This document shows, one piece after another, positions 9,823 to 17,916 of a DNA stretch of 36,719 nucleotides (the first letter of the stretch is position 1; each line of letters begins with the position of its first letter). Under the pieces are notes generated by a model, which saw only the letters and a program-made list of their open reading frames with translations, made no database searches and had not been told where the DNA came from. The translations under genes were made by a program, and so were the position numbers. This DNA comes from JBOHNM01 sp050730675. GTDB taxonomy: Bacteria > Planctomycetota > Phycisphaerae > Phycisphaerales > UBA1924. The DNA is taken from positions 1 to 36,719 of the forward strand of contig JBOHNM010000018.1 in assembly GCA_050730675.1 (NCBI GenBank). The letters run 5' to 3'.

Positions 9823-10062
9823 TCATGAACGCTTCTTCGCCGCCACAATCGCCCGCACCAGATCCTCCGGCACCGACTGCGGCACGTCGCCGCAGTCGGT
9901 GCACAGCTCCCGCTCCATCGCCAGCGTCTTCTTGTACGACTCCAGGTACGCCGCGCACGACGGGCAAGCCCGCATATGCCGGTCGAACTCGGCCCGCTGA
10001 TGCCCAGAGACCTCGCCGTCAACGTACGACATCAGGAACTCGATGAATTCGCGGCAAGTCAT
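9823..10062 (-). CDS. Zinc-binding anti-sigma factor
   Basis: This small soluble protein of 79 residues carries the ZAS fold signature H29xxxC33xxC36 with an N-terminal C3 as the probable fourth zinc ligand. A second CxxC (C54 and C57, CTDC) lies near the C-terminus. No TM segment is present, so it acts in the cytoplasm, binding and inhibiting the sigma factor encoded just upstream. Its ATG overlaps the sigma stop (ATGA, 10059-10062), giving translational coupling and near-equal amounts of both. The zinc/cysteine arrangement is like redox-responsive ZAS proteins such as RsrA, but redox control here is only an inference. Confidence 0.9.
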   Translation of the reverse strand: MTCREFIEFLMSYVDGEVSGHQRAEFDRHMRACPSCAAYLESYKKTLAMERELCTDCGDVPQSVPEDLVRAIVAAKKRS

Positions 10063-10697
10063 TCATCACCCCGCATATGTGGATCGAGCAATGTCCGCAG
10101 CGCCTGCCGGGCACGGTGCAGGCGGGTCTTCACGGCGGCGACCGTCATGCCCAGCGCCGCCCCCGTCGAGTCGGTGTCCAGTCCTTCGATGTCGCGCAGC
10201 AGCAGAATGGTTCGGTACTGCTCCGGAAGTTCATTGATTTTCGCCCGCACGAGCCGGCGCACCGCGTCGCTCGCCTCCTTATCGAACTCTGCGTCGTGCC
10301 ACCGCTTCGAGTCCATCTCCTGGTGTCCGTCGGCCTTAAAGCGCGGCAGCAGATCCTCGATCGACCGCTCCTGCCTCCGCTTGCGACTCCGCAGCTTCAT
10401 GAGCGAGGCGTTCACCGTAATCCGGTGCAGCCACGTCCCAAGCTGGGACCGCCCATCAAACCGGCCGATCGACTTGTGGGCCGAGATGAACGCGTCCTGC
10501 ACCGCATCGGCTGCGTCGGAGTCGTCGTTCAGGAACCGCTTGGCGACCGCCAGCATCCGCCCACCGTACACCCGCACAAGCGTCTCGAACGCCGCGTCTT
10601 CGCCCCGTTGGAGCGCCGGCACCAGCACCGATTCATCGGCGGTGGAGGGGGTCGGAACTACGGGCTTGACGGGCGGGATGCCCACGCGCATCAGCAT
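10059..10697 (-). CDS. ECF-type RNA polymerase sigma factor
   Basis: The protein has 212 residues with the two ECF regions. Sigma-2 is at about 37-105 (DAADAVQDAFISAHKSIGRFDGRSQLGTWL, including the -10 contacting helix) and sigma-4 at about 145-205 (LPEQYRTILLLRDIEGL, then helix-turn-helix GAALGMTVAAVKTRLHRARQALR). It directs RNA polymerase to a specialised promoter set. It is followed by its own anti-sigma with a four-base overlap and diverges from the tricorn-like protease gene. The start is uncertain: ATG at 10697 (MLM), the next ATG at 10691, or a nearby GTG at 10685 if the message is leaderless. Confidence 0.94.
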   Translation of the reverse strand: MLMRVGIPPVKPVVPTPSTADESVLVPALQRGEDAAFETLVRVYGGRMLAVAKRFLNDDSDAADAVQDAFISAHKSIGRFDGRSQLGTWLHRITVNASLMKLRSRKRRQERSIEDLLPRFKADGHQEMDSKRWHDAEFDKEASDAVRRLVRAKINELPEQYRTILLLRDIEGLDTDSTGAALGMTVAAVKTRLHRARQALRTLLDPHMRGDE

Positions 10698-10803
10698 ACC
10701 CCATCTGGGAGGATCCCCCGCTCTGATGCACCAGCACCCCCTCGGGTTTCGCTATCCTCCTCACCCCCGCCCTTCCGGGCGGACCTCGAACCCGGAGTCC
10801 TGC

Positions 10804-13800
10804 ATGCCCCTTGATATCGTTCGCCTTGCTGTCATGGCCGCGGCCCTCCTCCCCGCCGGCTGCCAGATCGATCCGAGCCCCGCACCGTCACAGCCCCAGA
10901 TCACTTCCGCGGCGCCGCCGGAGGTCATGGCAGCCGCTGGCGGCCTTATGGCGGTGGGTCTCCCCCAGTTCCCGGCGATCAGTCCGGACGGCAAGACCAT
11001 CGTCTTCTCATGGGTCGGTGACCTCTGGGCCGTTGACGCCAACGGCGGCATCGCCACCCGCCTCACGAGCCACCCCGCCGAGGAACGCCGCGCCGCGTTC
11101 TCACCGGACGGGACCATGCTCGCCCTCGACTCCGAGCGTGACGGCGGCCGCAACCTCTACGTCGCACCGTTTGTCAAATCTCCCGCCGGCTACGCCCTAG
11201 GCGCCATGCGCCGCGTCACCTACCTCGACCGCCCCCTCAACCTTTCTGGCTGGTCGCCCGACGGCAAGTCGCTCTTGTTCAGCGCGACGCTCGACCCTGC
11301 GATCTACCGCTCGCCCCGCATGTACCGGGTCGATATCGGCGGCGATGGCGTCCCCGACCCCATCGAGCGGCTCACCCCCGCCTTCGGCAACACGCCGCGT
11401 GAAACGACCGACGGCAAGTCCATCATCTTCACCCGCGGCAACACCGACTTCACCCGCCCCAAGTACCGCGGGTCTGGCACAACGGATTTGTGGTCAATGA
11501 ACCTCTCCGGCGGCCAGTTCACTCAGCTCACCAAGGACAACGCCTCGGACGCCAACGGCTTCCCCCTCCCCGACGGCTCGATCGTCTACCTCAGCCAGCG
11601 CGACGGTGTCAACAACATCTGGCGCATGCCCGCGGCCGGCGACGGCAACGCCCAGCAGCTCACCCGCTTCGCGGCGACGCCGGGCGAACTCACCATCGGT
11701 CACGGCGTCCGCGACCTGTACGTCAATACCAGCGGCACCAGCGCTGTCTTCTGCATCTGGGACACCGTCTACACACTCGACCTCACCAAGGCCGGGGCAA
11801 CACCGCGTGCCATCAGCCTTGTCGCCTCCGCTGACCAGGCCGAGTTGGACTACGCCCGCGTCAACCTCAACCGCGATATCACCGAAACCGCGCTCAGCCC
11901 CGACGGCAAGTCGATCGCCATGATCGCCCGCGGCGAAGTCTTTGTCCGCTCCACCGAGGAAGGCCGCCCAACCCGGCGCGTGACGTTCACGGCCGGGCGC
12001 GAGCGTGACCTCTCCTGGAGCCCGGACGGCCGATTGCTCTGGTTCGCCAGCGACGAGCCCGGCGTCTCCAAAATCTTCTACGCCGCCGTCGCCCTTTCAC
12101 GCGAGGACATCGCCGGCGTCAAGGATGAGGAGCCCGAGAAGAAGGACGAGGCCAAGCCCGCCGATGGCGACAAGAAACCCGAAGCCGACAAGAAGGACGA
12201 GGGCGAAAAAAAGGACGACGAAAAGAAGGACGATACCGCGACGCCCGCCAAGCCCGCCGTCAAGAAGATCGACTACGGCAAGCGCTGGGCCGAATCGCTG
12301 CGCTTCGACGTCAAGCAGCTCGACACAGGCTCTCCTGAGAGTCGCCGCAACGACGGCATGCTCGGCATCGAAGAGCACTCGCCGCGGCCCTCGCCCGACG
12401 GCCGCCAGCTTCTGTTCACACGCGGCCTTGGCGACCTCTGGCTTATGGACTTGCGCGGCAAGAAGTCGCGCATGGTGCTTGAAGGCTGGAACAACCCCGA
12501 CGCTCAGTGGATCGCCGATAGCAAGCACATCATCTACTCGCGCGAGGACCTCGACTTCAACGCCGACATCTGGGTCATGGACCTCAGCGCCAAGGCGGGC
12601 TCTCCCGAGGCCGAGCCGCAGAACATCACCAAGCACCCCGACAACGATGACCAGCCCCGCCTGAGCGCCGACGGCAAGGTCCTCTACTTCATCTCCGACC
12701 GCGACGGCGATTCGTTCGAGTACCAGGTCTACACCGTCTTGCTCGACAAGAAGCTCGAGGGCCTCAAGCCCTACGAACTCGAGGACTACTTCAAGAAAGC
12801 CGCCGAGACCGCCAAGAAGCGCAAGCCGATCGACCCGGTTCTGTGGGATGGCCCCGATCCCGCCCCGGCCCCTGCCGCGGCGGCCAAGGCCGCGGCCGAT
12901 TCCCCCTCGCCCGAGGCCGACAAGAAAGCAGAAGCCGCTGCCGCGGCGGACAAGCAGCCCGAGGCAGGAGCGAAGCCCGCGACGGCCGCCCGCCCGGCCC
13001 GCAAGAAGCCCGAGCCGATGAAGTTCGACACCGAGGACGCCTACCTGCGCGTACGGCGCATCACCTCATCGGCCGGCAACAAGGGCGGCATCGCCACGAC
13101 GCCCGGCGGCGAACGCGTAATTTTCACCGGTGAGGGCGGCCTTGCGGGCGGCCCGGCCACACCGCCGGCTCCCGGCGCTCCCGCCGCCGACCCCGCCGCC
13201 GGCCGCACGCTCTATTCCGCGAGCTACAAGGGCGACGACGTCAAGTCCCTCCAGACCGGCGGCGCCGCCGATGTCCGCGTCACCCTCACTGGTGACAAGG
13301 TCTCGTTCGTCCGCGCCGGTAACGCCTTCGCCACGCCCCCACTCGGCGGCAAGGTCGATGCGTACCCGATCGATGCTCCCGTGATGATCGAGATCGCCAG
13401 GCAGCAGCGCCAGAAGTTCCTCGAGTTCGCCCGCATCATGGGTAATGGCTTCTATCACCCAACGCTCAAGGGCCTCGATTGGAAGGGCCTCACGGCCCGC
13501 TACCTGGCGCTCGCTGAGAAGACCCGCAACAACGACGAGTTCAACCGCGTCGGCGCCCTCATGCTCGGCGAGCTTGACGGCTCCCACGTCGGCATCACCG
13601 GCGGTTCGGCCGTCTACACCCCGCCCAACATCGCCACCGGCTACCTCGGAATCGACTCCACGCGCGAAGGCAAGGGCGTCAAGATCACCCGCATCATCCG
13701 CGGCGGGCCTGCCGACCGCGATTCCAGCAAGCTCGAAGTCGGCGATGTGATCACGTCCGTGGACGGCCACCCGATCGCCGGTGATCTCGGCGCAGCCCTG

Positions 13801-14547
13801 GTCGGCACCTCGGGCAAGGAAATCCTGATCGACGTCACGCGTGCGGACCCGGCCAAGCCCAAGCAGCTCCTCATCACGCCCGTGGGCTCTGCCGCCGACA
13901 TCGATCTCCGATATACCGACGAAGTCCTGCAACGCCAGGCCATGGTCAACAAGCTCTCGGGCGGCAAGCTCGGCTACCTGCACATCCGCGCGATGAGCGG
14001 GCCCTCCGTCCGCGACTACGAACGTGACCTGTACGCTGCCGCCCACGGCAAACAGGGTCTCATCATCGACGTCCGCGACAACGGCGGCGGCTCCACCGCT
14101 GACATCCTCCTCTCGTCCCTCACCGCGCCGGCCCACGCCTGGACCCAGCCGCGCGGCGCCGACCCCAAGGACATCCCGCACGATGCCTACCCGCGTGATC
14201 GCCGCCTTATCTACGCCTATACCCGCCCTGTCACAGTCCTGTGCAATCAGAATTCCTTCTCCAACGCTGAGATCTTCGCCCACGCCATCAAGACCACCAA
14301 ACGCGGCAAGGTCGTGGGCCAGCCGACCTACGGCGGCGTCATCTCCACCGGCGCGGCGACCCTGATCGACGGCACCAACGTCCGCACCCCCTTCCGCGGC
14401 TGGTACCTGCCCGACGGCAAGGACTTCGAGAACAACGGCGCCCAGCCCGACATCATCATCTTCCAGTTCCCAGCGGACGATGCCGCCGGCGTGGACCCGC
14501 AGCTTGAAGGGGCCGTAAAGGAGCTGATGGAGCGATCAGGCAAGTGA
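10804..14547 (+). CDS. Tricorn-like protease, predicted lipoprotein
   Basis: A 1247-residue S41-family tricorn homologue. The N-terminus carries a lipoprotein signal (LLPAGC, Cys about residue 20). It is followed by beta-propeller repeats with SPDGK motifs (about 50-430), a lysine/acid-rich linker (about 439-487), a second propeller, an A, P and K-rich linker (about 685-738), a PDZ domain (about 945-1025) and the protease domain (about 1055-1226). Alignment by eye to archaeal tricorn places S927-H928 (GSHVGI) at the charge-relay pair and S1153 in NQNSFSNAE as nucleophile, with VRDNGGG at about 1090. The residue after the nucleophile is Asn, where archaeal tricorn has Asp. Start ATG at 10804 has GGAG upstream. 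It probably degrades peptides in the periplasm. The sigma/anti-sigma pair is divergent from it. Confidence 0.93.
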   Translation: MPLDIVRLAVMAAALLPAGCQIDPSPAPSQPQITSAAPPEVMAAAGGLMAVGLPQFPAISPDGKTIVFSWVGDLWAVDANGGIATRLTSHPAEERRAAFSPDGTMLALDSERDGGRNLYVAPFVKSPAGYALGAMRRVTYLDRPLNLSGWSPDGKSLLFSATLDPAIYRSPRMYRVDIGGDGVPDPIERLTPAFGNTPRETTDGKSIIFTRGNTDFTRPKYRGSGTTDLWSMNLSGGQFTQLTKDNASDANGFPLPDGSIVYLSQRDGVNNIWRMPAAGDGNAQQLTRFAATPGELTIGHGVRDLYVNTSGTSAVFCIWDTVYTLDLTKAGATPRAISLVASADQAELDYARVNLNRDITETALSPDGKSIAMIARGEVFVRSTEEGRPTRRVTFTAGRERDLSWSPDGRLLWFASDEPGVSKIFYAAVALSREDIAGVKDEEPEKKDEAKPADGDKKPEADKKDEGEKKDDEKKDDTATPAKPAVKKIDYGKRWAESLRFDVKQLDTGSPESRRNDGMLGIEEHSPRPSPDGRQLLFTRGLGDLWLMDLRGKKSRMVLEGWNNPDAQWIADSKHIIYSREDLDFNADIWVMDLSAKAGSPEAEPQNITKHPDNDDQPRLSADGKVLYFISDRDGDSFEYQVYTVLLDKKLEGLKPYELEDYFKKAAETAKKRKPIDPVLWDGPDPAPAPAAAAKAAADSPSPEADKKAEAAAAADKQPEAGAKPATAARPARKKPEPMKFDTEDAYLRVRRITSSAGNKGGIATTPGGERVIFTGEGGLAGGPATPPAPGAPAADPAAGRTLYSASYKGDDVKSLQTGGAADVRVTLTGDKVSFVRAGNAFATPPLGGKVDAYPIDAPVMIEIARQQRQKFLEFARIMGNGFYHPTLKGLDWKGLTARYLALAEKTRNNDEFNRVGALMLGELDGSHVGITGGSAVYTPPNIATGYLGIDSTREGKGVKITRIIRGGPADRDSSKLEVGDVITSVDGHPIAGDLGAALVGTSGKEILIDVTRADPAKPKQLLITPVGSAADIDLRYTDEVLQRQAMVNKLSGGKLGYLHIRAMSGPSVRDYERDLYAAAHGKQGLIIDVRDNGGGSTADILLSSLTAPAHAWTQPRGADPKDIPHDAYPRDRRLIYAYTRPVTVLCNQNSFSNAEIFAHAIKTTKRGKVVGQPTYGGVISTGAATLIDGTNVRTPFRGWYLPDGKDFENNGAQPDIIIFQFPADDAAGVDPQLEGAVKELMERSGK

Positions 14548-14607
14548 CGATCTCGACCGATCGGACGAAATTGGCCTGATCATCGGGAATGCAAATCGGC
14601 ACAGTTC

Positions 14608-14616
14608 TGGTATACT
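14608..14616 (+). promoter_or_regulatory. Extended -10 promoter for a leaderless transcript
   Basis: TGGTATACT is a good TGn-TATAAT-type extended -10. Only six bases separate its last T from the ATG at 14623, so transcription should begin at or within a base or two of the start codon. No Shine-Dalgarno and no -35-like hexamer are visible. Confidence 0.5.
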
Positions 14617-14622
14617 CCGGTC

Positions 14623-15045
14623 ATGATCCTCATCCTCGAAATCCTGATGCTCGTCAACGGCATCTACATGCTCTGCACCGGCCGCCTGATGGGGAAGGGG
14701 CGCATCAGCCACAAGCAGGTTCGCTGGCTCGGCGGCATGTTGCTGCTCCCCATTCCCGTCGTGCTGGTCGTGTCCATCCTTATCGGCATCGCCGTTGCGA
14801 TCAGCTCGGGCTCGGCCGCTCTCGACTCGGACACCATGAAGTGGATCGGCATCGGCATCGAGGTCGGCACGGTGCTGCTGTTCGCGCTCGCCTGGGCGCT
14901 GTGGGAGAAGTCGATCCGTAAGAAAGTCGCCCAGAGCGAGGCCGCTCGCAACTGTGCCGCCTGCGGGTATTCGCTCGCCGCTCTGCCCATCGGGTGCAAT
15001 TGCCCCGAGTGCGGCCGTCCAGAAGTCCCGCCGCGCCTTGCATAA
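14623..15045 (+). CDS. Small membrane protein with C-terminal zinc ribbon
   Basis: The protein has 140 residues with three predicted TM segments (about 1-18, 38-62 and 75-92) and a cytoplasmic or peripheral ribbon C111xxC114GYSL ... C127xxC130G. The CxxCGYxL...CPECGRP ribbon is a recurrent ending in planctomycete membrane proteins; an additional Cys, C125, precedes the second pair. The function is unknown. No Shine-Dalgarno is seen upstream of the ATG, consistent with the leaderless promoter at 14608-14616. Confidence 0.8.
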   Translation: MILILEILMLVNGIYMLCTGRLMGKGRISHKQVRWLGGMLLLPIPVVLVVSILIGIAVAISSGSAALDSDTMKWIGIGIEVGTVLLFALAWALWEKSIRKKVAQSEAARNCAACGYSLAALPIGCNCPECGRPEVPPRLA

Positions 15046-15082
15046 CCGGCCCGCCGGACCGATCCTCGCTACGCTCCGCGGC

Positions 15083-15955
15083 ATGAAGTTCCCTCGCCTC
15101 GCAATGGCTTTGCTTGCGCTCCTGGGCCTCAGCTTCGCGGGTTGCACCGACCTGCGTGCTCCGGGTGAGCCCACCGTCACAATCGACCTTCAAACGCTCG
15201 ATCGCGTCCCCGTGTTCCCACTTATCGTCGCCGAGGGAGACGATACCCGCATCAGCCTGAAGCACTCCGCCACCGGGACATTGCGCAGCGATGGCACCGT
15301 GGTCACGTGCTCCCACTTCATCCCCCGCAACCACGCCCATGACATGGTCAGTATCACCGGTCCGTGGATCGACTACCAGGTCCTGGAATCCGGCGATGGG
15401 CTCGGCATCTCGTGGAGCACATGGTCCGAGGAGGCGCCCCCACTCGTGTCCCAGGATTGGGCCATTCTCCAGCCCAACCCCTCGGTCGTCGTCGCGACGT
15501 ACTTTCCCGATACGCTCTTCGCGCCCACTTCCGCGCGCCCGCCCCGCGTCGGCGAGACCCTCTACCTCGTGGGTTACACCGTCGATCCCAAGTCACCCGA
15601 GGGACGGCCTCGCTTCGCCAGATTCTGGGTGCCGCTGCTGGTTGTGCCGACGCCCGAATCCCTGGGCAAGTTCGGAGATGCGGTCGCATGGGTGCAGACT
15701 GCCTCGCAGCCCTACGCCGAATCGCCCTCGCCCCGAGCCACCGGCGGCGGCAGCCCCTCGACCGTGCTCCGTCCCGGATTCTCCGGCTCGCCCGTCCTGC
15801 GGAGCCTCGCCGGTGGTCATCTCGAACAATGCGCCATCTACCACGGTTCGGTCCAGGGCCGCGACGATATCGGTATCGTCGTCGCTACGCCGGATTGCAA
15901 TCTGCCGCAGCAACGCAGGAGCTCCGCACCGACTCCGGCAGCGACCCACAATTGA
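15083..15955 (+). CDS. Lipoprotein with a trypsin-like serine protease fold
   Basis: A 290-residue predicted lipoprotein (signal ALLALLGLSFAGC, lipid Cys about residue 21). I do not recognise it as a named family, but the trypsin-like triad can be read in order with expected contexts: H78 in VVTCSHF, D125 in SQDWAIL and S234 in RPGFSGSPVL. These mirror the VLTAAH, DxALL and GxSGGPV motifs of S1 proteases. It would act at the inner face of the outer membrane or in the periplasm. Start ATG at 15083 gives the intact signal peptide; longer in-frame starts would bury it. It lies 37 bases after the zinc-ribbon gene. The protease call is an inference from motifs, not an alignment. Confidence 0.65.
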   Translation: MKFPRLAMALLALLGLSFAGCTDLRAPGEPTVTIDLQTLDRVPVFPLIVAEGDDTRISLKHSATGTLRSDGTVVTCSHFIPRNHAHDMVSITGPWIDYQVLESGDGLGISWSTWSEEAPPLVSQDWAILQPNPSVVVATYFPDTLFAPTSARPPRVGETLYLVGYTVDPKSPEGRPRFARFWVPLLVVPTPESLGKFGDAVAWVQTASQPYAESPSPRATGGGSPSTVLRPGFSGSPVLRSLAGGHLEQCAIYHGSVQGRDDIGIVVATPDCNLPQQRRSSAPTPAATHN

Positions 15956-15977
15956 GAGCTTTCAGAGCCGCTCGTGC

Positions 15978-16196
15978 CTACGCCTGCCGCGAGACCGCGT
16001 ACAGCCCGCCCAGGCACGCGCCGGTGACGATCCACGTCACCAGCAGCGACGCAACGAAGTACGGAAAAATGCACAGCGCCAGCCCCGTCAGCGCAGGCGC
16101 CATCCGCTGCTCCTTCTTTCCGTAGATCAGCAGCGCCGTTCCCAGCAGGCCGATGAACAGCCCGGACAGGACCGACCACGGGTTCGAAAGGTCCAT
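15978..16196 (-). CDS. Small two-to-three-helix membrane protein
   Basis: The protein has 72 residues with TM segments at about 6-23 (VLSGLFIGLLGTALLIYG) and 30-65 (LTGLALCIFPYFVASLLV and TWIVTGACLGGLYAV). The YGKKEQR turn between helices and the FPYF motif recall a widespread family of tiny bacterial membrane proteins of unknown function, sometimes loosely labelled amino-acid transport proteins. The ATG at 16196 has GGAG about eight bases upstream; a longer start at 16295 would add a charged, implausible N-terminus. It converges on the lipoprotein protease gene. Confidence 0.7.
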   Translation of the reverse strand: MDLSNPWSVLSGLFIGLLGTALLIYGKKEQRMAPALTGLALCIFPYFVASLLVTWIVTGACLGGLYAVSRQA

Positions 16197-16294
16197 GGGT
16201 GAATCTCCACCACCCTTATCGGCACGATCGCCGCGCCGATCGATTCGGCTGCTCGTCCGCGAATCACGCACAATGGGCCGCCGCACGCCGACCA

Positions 16295-16747
16295 CTACCG
16301 GACCGTCGCACGGATCTCGACACTGTTGGAGATTTCGACGACCACCTCATCGCCCGGTTCCCACGCCATCCCCTGCTTCCACCCAACCCCAAGCACCGAG
16401 CACGGCGGCACGGTCGTGCAGTACTCGCGGAACTCCTGCTCACCGTCGGCGAGTTGGCGCGCGAGCCTTCCGGGGCGAACGCAGACCTCAAGCGGCTCCT
16501 CGCCGATGTTCACGATCTCCGCTACATGGCCGGGACCATGGTGGGCCGGACGCGTGACCACGGCCACCGCCGGCGCTGACGAGGCCGCCAAATTGGTGCG
16601 TCCAGCCTGCTGGAATGACCAATAGATGTTGCCGCCGAGCGCCGTCGCCCACACCAAAGCAACGAACGTCGCGAGCAGCACCCGCATCGCCGGGTGCAAC
16701 GGGCGGACGCTCGAGTCGGAAACAACTTGGCGAGTTTCGGTCGTCAT
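16295..16747 (-). CDS. Single-span exported protein of unknown function
   Basis: The protein has 150 residues: a short cytoplasmic N-terminus, one TM helix (about 20-44, MRVLLATFVALVWATALGGNIYW), then an approximately 100-residue extracytoplasmic domain with PAHHGPGHVAEIVNIGEEPLEV and WEPGDEVVVEIS. This looks like a small beta-sandwich. I do not recognise the family. Start ATG at 16747 (MTTETRQ). A TACACT hexamer (16763-16768, minus strand) lies 15 bases upstream and may be its -10 element. It diverges from ku. Confidence 0.65.
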   Translation of the reverse strand: MTTETRQVVSDSSVRPLHPAMRVLLATFVALVWATALGGNIYWSFQQAGRTNLAASSAPAVAVVTRPAHHGPGHVAEIVNIGEEPLEVCVRPGRLARQLADGEQEFREYCTTVPPCSVLGVGWKQGMAWEPGDEVVVEISNSVEIRATVR

Positions 16748-16762
16748 ATCGCGGGCATTCAG

Positions 16763-16768
16763 AGTGTA
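16763..16768 (-). promoter_or_regulatory. Possible -10 element for the exported protein gene
   Basis: TACACT on the minus strand, 15 bases before the ATG at 16747. The same hexamer occurs close upstream of other genes here (34132-34137 and 7457-7462). No convincing -35 is visible, so this is tentative. Confidence 0.3.
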
Positions 16769-17004
16769 CGGTCCATGTACATGAACGCGGCGCCACGACC
16801 ACTGATTGCCGACGCGCGGCCCGAACGATCCGCAGCCCCCCTCGCGCCACCGGCGCAGATTCACACGAGGTTTTCCGCCCATAATGCGAACCCAACGCCT
16901 CGGGCCAGGGAAATCCCCAATTCTTCCGCTTGGCTGAGCCACCATTCACATCCACTTCATTGGGAACAGCATGCACCGCAGGCAATCTTGATTGGAGGTG
17001 CCCC

Positions 17005-17898
17005 ATGGCGCGGCCTATCTGGAGCGGTTTCCTCAGCTTCGGTCTGGTGCAGATTCCGGTGGTGCTGCACAGCGGCGAGAACCGCTCGGACCTGCGCTTC
17101 AACCTCGTTGACAGCCGCGACCACGCCCGCATCCGCTACGACCGTGTGAACGAGACCACGGGGGAGGAAGTCCCGTGGTCGGACATCGTCAAGGCCTACG
17201 AACTCGACGACAACAACTATGTGGTGCTGAAGGATGAAGACTTCAAGCGGGCTGCTCCCGCCGCCTCCAAGACCATCGACATCGAAGACTTCGTTCCCCG
17301 CCAGGAGATCACGCCTGAATACTTCGATCGGCCGTACCTGCTGGTCCCAGGTAAGGGAGGCGAGAAGGGCTACGTCCTGCTGCGCGAAGTCCTCAGAGAT
17401 TCCGACCGCGTCGGCGTTGCACGTATCGTTATCCGCACGCGCCAACACCTCGCGGCCGTCATCGCCGAACGCGACGCACTGGTCCTGAACGTCATGCGCT
17501 TCCACCAGGAGCTTCGCCCGCCCGCCGAGTTGCCGCTGCCGCACGGCAAGCTCAGTGAATACCGCATCCATTCAAAGGAACTGCAAATGGCCGAACAACT
17601 GGTGAAGGCGATGTCCGGCCCTTGGAAGCCGCAGAAATACCACGACGAATACCGCGATGCGCTGATGAAGTGGATCCGCAAAAAGGCGGCATCACCAACC
17701 GGTGTCGTCGCCGCCGAGCCCGAACCCGACCGCGAACCCTCGGACCCCATCAACATGATGGAGTGGCTCTCCAAAAGCCTCAAGGCCCGCGGCGGCGCTT
17801 CCAGCGCAGGCCGGCGTGCGACAGCATCGTCGAAGCGTGCCGCGAGCCCCAAATCCGTGAAAGCACGACGTGCCCCCGCTCGCCGCAAGAGCGCCTGA
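17005..17898 (+). CDS. ku: Ku, non-homologous end-joining DNA end-binding protein
   Basis: The protein has 297 residues; bacterial Ku is a homodimer that threads onto double-strand break ends and recruits LigD. The core begins ARPIWSGFLSFGLVQIPV and continues with the usual beta-barrel landmarks (RYDRVNETTGEEVPWSDIVKAYE, DIEDFV, YLLVPGKGGEKGY, ALVLNVMRFHQEL with RFHQEL diagnostic). The C-terminus (about 265-297) is a strongly basic A, S, R and K tail that could contact DNA or LigD. I chose the ATG at 17005, preceded by GGAGGTG; an upstream in-frame ATG at 16930 adds unrelated residues. ligD follows after 18 bases. Confidence 0.97.
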   Translation: MARPIWSGFLSFGLVQIPVVLHSGENRSDLRFNLVDSRDHARIRYDRVNETTGEEVPWSDIVKAYELDDNNYVVLKDEDFKRAAPAASKTIDIEDFVPRQEITPEYFDRPYLLVPGKGGEKGYVLLREVLRDSDRVGVARIVIRTRQHLAAVIAERDALVLNVMRFHQELRPPAELPLPHGKLSEYRIHSKELQMAEQLVKAMSGPWKPQKYHDEYRDALMKWIRKKAASPTGVVAAEPEPDREPSDPINMMEWLSKSLKARGGASSAGRRATASSKRAASPKSVKARRAPARRKSA

Positions 17899-17916
17899 GT
17901 TGAGCGGAGACTCGCC

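Noticed and set aside
10753..10782. TATCCT hexamer and GC hairpin upstream of the tricorn gene
   Set aside because: No -35 partner and the hairpin is common in this GC-rich DNA; not strong enough to list as a promoter.
9976..10803. Upstream in-frame extension of the tricorn gene
   Set aside because: It runs antisense through the sigma/anti-sigma pair; the ATG at 10804 starts a lipoprotein signal and has a ribosome site.
16930..17004. Earlier in-frame start for Ku
   Set aside because: The extra 25 residues do not match Ku; the ATG at 17005 has GGAGGTG and begins the conserved ARPIWSG sequence.
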